NCBI GenBank assembly: GCA_964350945.1
Contig: CAYGLF010000002.1
Coordinates: 225,978-289,977 of the forward strand
Direction of reading: 5' to 3'
Length of the DNA: 64,000 nucleotides
Origin: CAYGLF01 sp964350945
GTDB lineage: Bacteria; Chlamydiota; Chlamydiia; Chlamydiales; JAAZZY01
Positions 44,246 through 53,300 of this stretch are shown here, in pieces. Position 1 is the first letter of the stretch; every line of letters starts with the position of its first letter. Under the pieces are notes generated by a model, which was given only the letters and a program-made list of their open reading frames with translations, had not been told where the DNA came from and searched no databases. A program made the position numbers and the translations under genes.

Positions 44246-44980
44246 GTGGATTTTACAAGAGAACCTATCATTGAAACCATTATTTCTCCTAGAGATGGCT
44301 TTAAATTATCCGTGCGCTGCAGCCGCCAGCCGGAGCAAGAATCTCACTACGTGAATGCGGTAGAAGTAGTCTCTTTTGGGACGGCTTTTTTCTTTCGATC
44401 TCTCGAAAAACCAAGTGCTTTTCTATTTCCAGTTTCAGATTATGAAGTGATTGAAGTTAGAGAAGCTCGTATGGTTTTTAAGAACGTATCATCGGATAAA
44501 CCTATTAAAATTGGAGAAGGTAAAGATTCTAAAAAATCCCCTCCAAAACCTGGGCCTGCTAAACCAACTGAAAAGTCAGGATCTACAGAAAAAAAACCTG
44601 ATGAAACAGACAATGAAAGTGTGGATGGCGACACAAAAAAAACAGGAAGAAAGAAGAACTCACGAAGAAGACGCTCGAGAAAAACAGATAACACTGTTGA
44701 AGAGAATAAAGCAGCAGCCGGGACTCAAGGTATGGCTGCAGAGGGATCGGCTCCTGTAGAAGATGCTTCTCAGGAAGAAGTGGTTCTTCCTGTGACTCCT
44801 CGCGCGTTTCCAACGCCTCCTAAATTTATTGTTAGAGCACCTCCTGTAGAATCAGAAGAAGTCTCTTTAGAAAAAAGTGCTTCTCCAGTAGAAGTTGAGC
44901 TTGTTGAAACGCCTGAAGAAGTGCAAGAATTACCAACAGATACTGTTGAAGAAATCAATGAGGATAAAGAAGCCTCATAG
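44246..44980 (+). CDS. Charged low-complexity protein with a basic patch
   Basis: A 244-residue protein of unknown function. Residues 1-85 are a compact domain (DFTREPIIETIISPRDGFKL, VVSFGTAFFFRSLEKP). Residues 85-150 are Lys/Pro/Glu-rich with the strongly basic KKTGRKKNSRRRRSRKT. The last 90 residues are acidic and Pro/Val-rich. The basic patch suggests nucleic acid or ribosome binding, with the acidic tail possibly shielding it; this is inference. The start is GTG; no in-frame ATG is near. A protein next to gapA in Chlamydia (CT504, from memory) may be the counterpart. Confidence 0.7.
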   Translation: MDFTREPIIETIISPRDGFKLSVRCSRQPEQESHYVNAVEVVSFGTAFFFRSLEKPSAFLFPVSDYEVIEVREARMVFKNVSSDKPIKIGEGKDSKKSPPKPGPAKPTEKSGSTEKKPDETDNESVDGDTKKTGRKKNSRRRRSRKTDNTVEENKAAAGTQGMAAEGSAPVEDASQEEVVLPVTPRAFPTPPKFIVRAPPVESEEVSLEKSASPVEVELVETPEEVQELPTDTVEEINEDKEAS

Positions 44981-44990
44981 AGAGTTTTAC

Positions 44991-45019
44991 TTGACTCTAT
45001 AGCCTTTTCAAGATAAATT
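44991..45019 (+). promoter_or_regulatory. Predicted promoter of tRNA-Leu
   Basis: TTGACT at 44991-44996, 17 bp spacer, TAAATT at 45014-45019. Transcription would begin about seven bases before the tRNA. Confidence 0.55.
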
Positions 45020-45033
45020 ACTGCCTACTTTTT

Positions 45034-45116
45034 GCTCGGGTGGTGGAATGGTAGACACAGGGGACTTAAAATCCCCTGGGGGTAACCCCGTGAAGGTTCG
45101 AGTCCTTTCCCGAGCA
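45034..45116 (+). tRNA. tRNA-Leu (anticodon UAA)
   Basis: An 83-base class II tRNA. The acceptor stem pairs GCTCGGG (45034-45040) with CCCGAGC (45109-45115), with A as discriminator. The D arm is TGGTGGAATGGTAGACAC, and the anticodon stem GGGGA/TCCCC encloses CTTAAAA, with TAA at 45067-45069. A long variable arm (CTGGGGGTAACCCCGTG) and the T loop GGTTCGAGTCC follow. The 3' CCA is not encoded. An integrase gene begins 215 bp downstream, and such tRNA 3' ends are common attachment sites. Confidence 0.97.
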
Positions 45117-45127
45117 ATATAAAGTAC

Positions 45128-45163
45128 AAGGACTTACAATTTAGGTTGTAAGTCCTTTTTTCT
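45128..45163 (+). terminator. Strong rho-independent terminator after tRNA-Leu
   Basis: AAGGACTTACAA (45128-45139) pairs perfectly with TTGTAAGTCCTT (45146-45157) over a six-base loop, followed by a T-run. Twelve uninterrupted pairs make it the strongest hairpin I noticed. Confidence 0.9.
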
Positions 45164-45176
45164 TTGCCTCTGTTTT

Positions 45177-45194
45177 TGGCACACTCCTGGCACA
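45177..45194. repeat. Paired TGGCACA direct repeats between tRNA and integrase
   Basis: TGGCACA occurs at 45177-45183 and again at 45188-45194, eleven bases apart, so on the same DNA face. Short spaced repeats between an attachment tRNA and an integrase gene are often arm-type integrase sites. This is suggestive only. The rest of the 215-bp gap up to the integrase is AT-rich with no gene. Confidence 0.3.
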
Positions 45195-45330
45195 GTTCAC
45201 TACAACAAACAAGATTTTGAGCTCTCATATTTGAATCTGTTATTTTTTTGGAATATCAAAAAGTCATTTTTGTTTTGCTAAAATTGACCTGTTAAGTTAA
45301 ATTTTAATTATTACATTACGTAACTTAATT

Positions 45331-46386
45331 ATGGCGACGATAACAGAGAGAAAAAATCAAGCAGGGAGAAGCACTTATCGTGTACAGGTGCGTGTAAAGG
45401 GGCACCCTCCTGTTTACGCAAGCTTTTTGAGAAAAACGGATGCTAAGAATTGGGCTCAGCAAACAGAAGCTTCCATAAAAGAAGGTAAGTTTTTCAATGC
45501 TTATGAGGCTCAAAAGCATACTCTAGCTGAATTAATAGACCGATATTTATTAAACGTTTTACCGCTCAAACCAAAATCCATTGAAAAACAAAGCATGCAA
45601 TTACTTTGGTGGAAAAAGCATTTAGGGAAATATTTACTCAAAGATATCACGCCAGCTGTAATTATAAACTATCGAGATCTACTTGCCAGTGGGACGACTC
45701 ATTTTCATAAGAAGAGATCTAGTGCTACAGTCAATCGCTATATGGCAGCTCTCTCACATGCATTAACCGTGGCTCATAAAGAATGGGGATGGCTTGACTC
45801 AAATCCTTGCACGAAAATAAGTAAACTTAAAGAGGGGCAGGGGAGAGTACGTTACTTAAGCGATGATGAAAGAAAAGCCCTTCTTCAATGTGCTAAAGAA
45901 AGCTCCAACCCGCACCTGTATACCATCATTGTGATCGCTCTATCAACGGGTATGCGTTATAGTGAACTGCTTAAAATGGAGTGGGATCAAGTGAGCTTTA
46001 AGTTTTCTTATATTACTCTTTATGACACTAAAAATGGAGAAATAAGAACCGTTCCTCTTGCGGGGCATGCCTTAGAATTATTGAGCCAACGTCATCTGAA
46101 CAAAATAAATGAGGTACTCGTTTTTCCTAATAGTAAGGGAGATTCTCCTATGGATTTTCGTTCAGCTTGGGAGTCAGCTCTTAAAAGAGCTAACGTAAAA
46201 AACTTTTGTTTTCATGATCTTAGGCACAGCTGTGCATCCTACTTAGCAATGAATGGCGCCCGCTCCTCTGAAATAGCAGCTATTCTTGGACACAAAACCT
46301 TGCAAATGGTAAAAAGGTACGCTCATATTTCGCAACCACACACCGCAAGGGTCGTATCGGATATGAACGCTAAAATTTTTACCTAA
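45331..46386 (+). CDS. Phage-type tyrosine recombinase (integrase)
   Basis: A 351-residue integrase. The N-terminal part (residues 1-50) is an arm-binding type domain (RVQVRVKGHPPVYASFLR). Residues 60-150 are the SAM-like core-binding domain. The catalytic domain carries Arg209 (STGMRYSELL), the beta-hairpin DTKNGEIRTVPL, His295 and Arg298 in HDLRHSC, His321 in LGHK and the nucleophile Tyr330 in RYAHIS. The site is complete, so it should be active. It sits 215 bp after tRNA-Leu and is the likely driver of the island to its right. A degenerate recombinase gene follows ten bases later, probably in the same operon. Confidence 0.93.
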   Translation: MATITERKNQAGRSTYRVQVRVKGHPPVYASFLRKTDAKNWAQQTEASIKEGKFFNAYEAQKHTLAELIDRYLLNVLPLKPKSIEKQSMQLLWWKKHLGKYLLKDITPAVIINYRDLLASGTTHFHKKRSSATVNRYMAALSHALTVAHKEWGWLDSNPCTKISKLKEGQGRVRYLSDDERKALLQCAKESSNPHLYTIIVIALSTGMRYSELLKMEWDQVSFKFSYITLYDTKNGEIRTVPLAGHALELLSQRHLNKINEVLVFPNSKGDSPMDFRSAWESALKRANVKNFCFHDLRHSCASYLAMNGARSSEIAAILGHKTLQMVKRYAHISQPHTARVVSDMNAKIFT

Positions 46387-46396
46387 AGGGTAGTAG

Positions 46397-47236
46397 ATGT
46401 CTATTGATGAGACTTTATTGAGTCTATTCTTCTCCAAACCAAAGGATATCGATCGGTTTGAAAAGGATTACAATTCCTTTCATAAAGAGCTTCAATCCTT
46501 TGAAAAGATCCAAAAATCTCACCGTAACAAGCTCCTTAAGCTTCCTCTAAGCCTCAGCCTTATCCATTGGCTCAAGAATCTAGGCAAGGAAAGCGCTACT
46601 AAGAAGCACTCCAAGAGCATTATAATCCTTGTTGAAGAGAATCTCATTCCAGCCCTCAACGAAAAATTAGAAGTTCTTGTGAAGTTAAATGTGAGAAGCA
46701 TTTATGAAAAAATCCGCTCGCACAAAAAAATTACAGCTTTAGAGAAGGAGAGTCTTTGCGATACGCTACAGGAATTTCTAAGTCATCTAGAACGTCTTTT
46801 GGGGGATTTCATTAGCTTTAGCCTTGATCCTGTGCAAATACTTACACAGAACAAGAAAGTGGCACATGCGCAATTTCTACGCTTTATAGAGCCTCTCTCA
46901 GATAGGGATCAACTGATTGCAAAAGTGCTCTATTATGGAGAACCTACACTAGAAGAAACTCTTGAACTTACCCATGACAAAATCCTCTTCAAGCAATCTA
47001 CTATTCAATTCCGTAAAAAAACTATCCCATATCCAAAGCACGTTATTCAAGAGCTTAAGAAGTTAGCAATTGACAAAACGGCAAAAGCTTTAGTCTTCAT
47101 CAACCAGAAAGGAAATCAAATTGAACGCCCTCACCTGAACAATTGTTTTGAGCGAGCTTCTCAAAGGTTAGATCTTAAAGAGAGGATAACTCCAAAGGAT
47201 TTACTAGAAAGTCATCTGCCTTCTATTAAATTTTAG
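46397..47236 (+). CDS. Degenerate tyrosine recombinase, chlamydial pGP7/pGP8-like
   Basis: A 279-residue protein whose second half keeps the layout of a recombinase catalytic domain without its residues. RDQLIAKVLYYGEPTLEETL stands where others have a G-x-R-x-x-E motif, so the first Arg is gone. FRKKTIPYPKHVIQEL corresponds to the beta-hairpin strand. ITPKDLLESH replaces ITPHxLR, losing the His and Arg, and the protein stops before the Tyr helix. From memory the spacing and words resemble chlamydial plasmid pGP7-D and pGP8-D (for example RDYLIGKLIVQG and KITPRVLRAS). It lies ten bases after the intact integrase. A DNA-binding accessory role or decay are both possible. Confidence 0.65.
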   Translation: MSIDETLLSLFFSKPKDIDRFEKDYNSFHKELQSFEKIQKSHRNKLLKLPLSLSLIHWLKNLGKESATKKHSKSIIILVEENLIPALNEKLEVLVKLNVRSIYEKIRSHKKITALEKESLCDTLQEFLSHLERLLGDFISFSLDPVQILTQNKKVAHAQFLRFIEPLSDRDQLIAKVLYYGEPTLEETLELTHDKILFKQSTIQFRKKTIPYPKHVIQELKKLAIDKTAKALVFINQKGNQIERPHLNNCFERASQRLDLKERITPKDLLESHLPSIKF

Positions 47237-47347
47237 AAAAACTAATTTGAAATTGATTTTTTTTGTTTTAGTGAGAAATTTTACCTAGCTTCCAAAAAGT
47301 TGATTTAAAAGTGAGTGCGTTTTTCCTTATAAATAAAAGGTTTCTAT

Positions 47348-50300
47348 ATGACCCTTCGTTCTCTTTTACTGTACCTTATAATTACCCCTTCTTTTTTGTT
47401 TTCATTAACTCAACAAGATGTTGATAAATGTAACAACGATGGATCTAATCGCTTGAAAAAAGCAGAGAAATGTCTAAAGAGGCTTAATTATCTTAAAGAT
47501 GGTGACATAGATGGCCGGATCAAGCTGCTTGAAGACGCTACTAATTGGCAGACAAATGCTAAGAGCGCTTTTGATTATATTATTGATAACGTCAATAAAA
47601 TAAAGAAGAGAAAAAGGCTAGCTTGGCAAAATGAGGAAAAGGCAAAAGCAGAGGAGAGTAGGCACATTATTCTTGAATCTCTAGCTCACTTCAAGGCAGA
47701 GTTAATTAATTGCCAAGCTCTCAAAAAAACAGCATCTTTTTTTGATGAATATCACAAGAAAATCAATAAAGCTGACGAAATTATTTACAGTGATTTCTAT
47801 GACATCACCAACCCTGAAAAAGTTATTACAACTTTAAATCAATTAATTCAGCTCTACAAAGAAGCCCAGCCATTTGCTCAAAAGGCATTAGACATTATTT
47901 CAGCTTCTTCTCTTGAAAGTCAAAAAGCGAGCCTGTTAACTGGTATTGCAAATTGTGAATTCAACATAAGCAAATATCAAAAAGAAATTGAGATATTACC
48001 TGAGAAAATTAGTGTTAAGATCTCAGAGTTGCAAAAACAGCGAAACACATTGCAAGCTTCAGTGGCTCTTCTAAAGGAGAAAGATTTAACCCGAGGGTGT
48101 TATCAGCTCCTAAAGGAAAGACGCTTAGTTTTAGAGCAGCTTTTAAAATTTATTCCAGAGAGTGAACATGAATTGATTCAGCAAGAGCTAGATGGCGTCG
48201 TGACTACCATTTACGAAACAGAACTTGAACTGAAGAAAAACAGGCTGATTCCTGTTGAGGATGTCCATTTTGTAAAGGAATTAGCTGAAAAAGAAAAAAG
48301 AGCTTACTTCTACACTTCTAATAGTATCACGAGTCCAGAGGGATTTGTAAATTCAATCCAAGAGAAACCTATTGATCAAGTTTGTGCATTAGATGGCCAA
48401 GTGAAGAAAAAAGGTGATAGCTATGCTCTTTATAAAGATCAATTTTATCGTTTTTTAATACAAAGTGAATTTCCTGTTTCAAATTTGTGGGTTCATGTTT
48501 CTCAAGGAGGAGAAAGCCTTCACTCTGAAAAGGTTTCAATATCGGAGCAAGGTTCAGATCAATGGGAGCAAGACTTTCAGGAAAATGGAATGCTTCTTAC
48601 CCCTCAAACTCAATTGAAAAATTTATTTGGTCTTGATTTGCGTCTGCATTTAAGTGCTGATTTGGATCAGAACTCGATTGTCATTGTTCACAAAGGAGAT
48701 AGTCAAGACTTTCAGTTTACTTTTTCTTTGAGCGAGGACCAAAAATTATATGATATCTGTTTGTTAGAATCTCCACCTTGGCAATTAGAAGCTCTCAAGA
48801 AGCCTAAATTAACAAACGCATTTGAGAGTATAAAAAAAACAGACCCAAGCACCGCTCAGTCTGTGTATGAAACAAATATCCAAGCTAATGCTTATGCAAA
48901 GATGTTGAAAGAAGCCAAGCATCCTCTTTTGGACAAATTTGTTGAGCAGCTCAAAAATGACCCAATGGCCATAGCTAGCTATGTGCAAAACGAAATCGCT
49001 TTTGTCGATCCATTTTGTTGCTACGAAAATGATTCATTTTGCCCTCCATCCATTTCTAGAACCGCAGCAATGACTTTTCTGGATAGGAGTGGCTCTCCAT
49101 GGGAGCAATGTCAGCTTCTTGTTTATCTACTTAGAAAAGCAGGTTACAAGGCTCTTTATCAAGAGGGTGGGGAGTGTATTTTAGACAAAACTAAATTTGA
49201 AAAAATGATCTTAAAAAAAATAAAGGGTGAATCTGATCAAGTATCTGCAAAATATCCCTGGGTTGTTTTTTTTAATGGAAAAGAGTGGATTTCTCTTTTC
49301 CCATGGCTAAAGGATGTTCAAGTAAGTGAAGGCTATGATTTATATAATTTGATGCCTGAGGAATTTGCAACAGCTGATCGTTGGATTGAATCTTATTTAA
49401 AAAGAGACGAAAGAATTCTCAAACATATAGGTTCTGACGAAGACGATACTCTTGGAAGTCTTTTCCCTCGTTTTGTAGAAGAAGAGGTCAAAAAGCAAGG
49501 ACTCACAATTGATGATGTAGGTATTAAATGTTCTATTCTAAAAAAACAATTCTCTAATTGGTCTAATTTTCCCAGGCCTTTGAAGGTCAGAGGAAAGCCA
49601 TCATCGCTTCATGATTTAAATGAAAGTTTGTTTTCAGCCATATCTATTGACATTTCTTCATCAGAAGATCCTTCAAAAAAAATTGATCAAATCGTAATGC
49701 CTTTGTGTTGTTTAAATAACGCTTCTATCCCATTTGAATTCTTTCAAGAGGGGCCAAATACCAATCTTAAAACCCAACTTATTGGCGATATCGATCTTTT
49801 ATCCCTACAGCTTGCTCCTGGGATTACCGCGAGCTCTAATATTGCTGAAAGACTTTTGGTTTTAGATAAAAATGATAAAACGATTAATGTGAATATTCAT
49901 CTAACGATCTCTTTTTCAGAAACAGAAATGAGCTACGATAGAGAGTATAGCCAATCTTTGATAAAAGATACTCCTGCCGTTCTATGCTTTGATTTTGGCC
50001 AAGGGAGTTTAGACACTACTTCTCAGTTTTATGAGAGGCTCTCTTTTGCTTTAGATGAAAAAGAGCACTTAAATGCTCTTCTTGCGCTTGTCGGTTCTAT
50101 TTATTTTGAAAAATGTGGGCGTGCGGGCAAAGTCCTAGCAGACCTTCATAAAGTAAAAAGTAATACTATTTTTTCTTTTGGTTTTGTAAAACTTGCTGGC
50201 AATCTATCTAATTCAATGGAAAATAACGGCAAGGTTTTCCCTCAAGTCGATATGTATAACAATACTTATATCCCAGAGCACAACGTTTCGGTATTAAAAT

Positions 50301-53300
50301 CTTGGAGCAATGAAAACTATATTTCGCAACGACAGTATGAGATTTTATCTTGTGTTCATCTATCCTCATGTGAACATCAAGTTATTCAGGACTTTTTTCA
50401 AGATCCGTATGCGGTATCAACAGTTCGACTTCTACAGTTAGCTCAATTACATCACCAAATTAGCAATGTCTCTGGAAGTGGGTTTTTAAAACTAACACCT
50501 AAAAAATTGGCAAAGTTTAAAGAAGATCCTCAAAAAGCTCAGGATGATTTTTTCCCAAATCTAAAAGCGTTTGATTTGAGTCAAACGATGGATTTTTCAA
50601 CGCCAATTTGGGTGAAATCTAGTAACCTGTTGTATTCGAAATATGCTCCTGGGTCGTACATATATGCAACAGCCGGGCCTGTCAGTTCTCTTAATCAAGC
50701 AAATAAAGAGTCTGCGGTATTACTTTTCTCACAAAATTTCAATGCTGCCCTTTTGACAAACTATCATTTAGTAGTAAATGGTGGGCTAGGTTCGGGATTT
50801 TCGCGTGCTTTTGTTTTTAGCTTGGGGAAAGATCCGTTGTCGCATGCAGTTGATGCCACCCTTAATCGATCAAATGAAAAATACTTTGCACCAATCGAGC
50901 AATCATCGGATGTTAGGCCAGATCACAAATCGCTGCTTTCCCTAGTTGCAGATCCAGTAGATGTGGTAACAGGAGCGTTTTATATAGATGAAGTTGATTT
51001 ATCACTGCCGGGGCCCTTCCCTCTAGAGGTAAGACGTAATTATAACAGCCTGAACTCTCTTGCAGGAGATCTAGGGTATGGGTGGAAGTTGAGTCTCAAC
51101 CCCTATCTTATTGAGCAAGATGGGATGCTTTATGCTGCTGAATTAGATGGTACGGTTATTAAATATAGGTTTAATGAGGAAGCCTCTAGATGGGAAGTCT
51201 TTCCAGGCGACAATCCTGAGCTATGGAATAATAACCAAACAGGGATAGGAGGCGTAGCGAATCCCTTCCATGCTTATATTCAAGATAACATTCTTTATGG
51301 AACAAATGGTTCAATAAGAGTCTTTGAGGATGGATTATTGAAAGAGTGGAAAGATGCTAAAGGTAATACTTTAATATTTGAGTACAGTAATCGAAAGCTT
51401 ATTCGGATTGAAAGTTCCAACGGGCACTTCTGCATCTTTGAATACAATTCAAATGGAAAAATAACTAAAATTTTTTCTAAAGACGGAAGAATATTACACT
51501 ACACTTACAATTTCGATGGCGATTTAGTAGGTGTTGAGCTCCCTAATGGAGCAACTATTAGCTACGAATATGACTACCAACATCACATCACTCGAGAGAG
51601 TAAGGTCGGTGGTAGAATTTTAGAGAATATTTATGATGATAAAGGAAGGGTCGTAGAGCAACGAGGTCCTGTGGGGCTACAGCAACAAATGACAGTTAGT
51701 GCCTCTTTCATTTATATGGATGGTGAAACGCGAGTCATCGATGGCAAAGGTGGAGAAACAGTTTATAAGATATTCCAAAAGCAGATTTATAAGATTACAG
51801 ATCCTATGGGTATCTCAACATTTGAGGCTTGGTTTTTAGACGATAGTACTTGGTTTGATCCTATTACAGAGAAAGTTTGTGAGTGGAATGAAAAGGGGAT
51901 TTATCCAAGGTCTTTGAAATCATCAATTAATAAAAGAGGTTTGGAAACTTACTATCATTATGACGAGGATGGGAATCCCATTGAAATAGGATATAGAGGA
52001 GAAGATCTAACGGGAGATGGGCAGACTTGTGCCGTAAAAAAATATAAATACAATTCGCACAAGCTCTGTATAGAAGAAACCGTTTCAAGTCAGACTTTAA
52101 CAACTCAGTATGATCCCTCTTGTCCTTACCTGCCAGCTACCCTCACAAAGCCTATTCAAAATTTTATCTATACCCCAGTGCATCTAGTATATGATGAAAA
52201 GAACCAGCTGATTACAGAAATATGTTCACATGCAGAAACAAAATGGGAATATGACTCTAGAGGGTTTCCTATAAAACGCATAGAAACTGTAGGGGAGCTT
52301 CAACCCGAGCAAGAGACCTCCTATTCATATAATGATCAAGGGCAGTGTGTTTTTGTTGCCACTGATAACGGTTATCAAGAAGATATTTATGATATTATGG
52401 GAAATAACATCCAATCAGAGCTGTTTTCATCCTGCGGTGATTTATTGTCTGCCCGCTATACAGGTTATAATTTGAATAATGATCCTACATGGGAGCATAC
52501 AGGCAATAATAACGCGGTTCATCGTTTTGAGTACAATACAAGCGGTTTAATAAAAGCTTCATCATGCACATTATCTCCGGGGCAGACAGCATGTAGCCTT
52601 TTCGACTACGATGAGAGAGGCTGCAACATTAAAGAATCTGATCCTAAGGGCTATGAAACCTATAGAGATTATGATGCAATAGGGAGAGTTATTAAAGAAG
52701 AAAAAGAGGGGAGGGTGCAGTACTTTACTTATGAACCTGGGGGACTCTTAGAGTCTATTAGAACACCGCTTGGCCATGAAACGACTTTTAAGTACACCAC
52801 AACCGGTTTATTAAAAGAAAAGCTCGCTCCAGATGGGGCTCAGAGTTTTTTCGTCTATGATGATTTGGGGCGTCTTATTAAGGAGACTCATAATGGCATC
52901 TCATGGGAAATTCAATATGACAGCCAAAACCGAAAAATAATTCGAACCCATGTTAATACACAGCTGTCAGAGACTCAAGAGTTTGATGAACTTGGAAATG
53001 AGATATCTTTTACTGATAGGGCAGGGCATACATACAGAAAGACATATGATCAATTAAGTCGCCTCAAAACAGAGATTTCTCCTGGTGGAGATGTTACGCT
53101 ATGGGAATATGAGAATGATTGTATTAGTTGCACCCATCCCAATGGAGAGCGGGCAATTAATCGCTATGCAGGTGAGAAGCTTGTAGAAACAAAGCTTCTT
53201 GATGTTTCGAATAATGTGATATCAGAAACGGTCTATAAATATGATCCTAAAACAGACACAGAAGAAATAGTTCAAGGAAATGAAATTGCAACAGTCACCA

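Noticed and set aside
44440..44958. Several frames on both strands inside the charged protein gene
   Set aside because: They are mirror images of the Lys/Glu/Ser-rich low-complexity stretch, which is open in many frames. The GTG-started frame has the ordered N-terminal domain.
45025..45228. Minus-strand frame across the tRNA-Leu gene
   Set aside because: It is antisense to the tRNA and its terminator; such frames over tRNAs are spurious.
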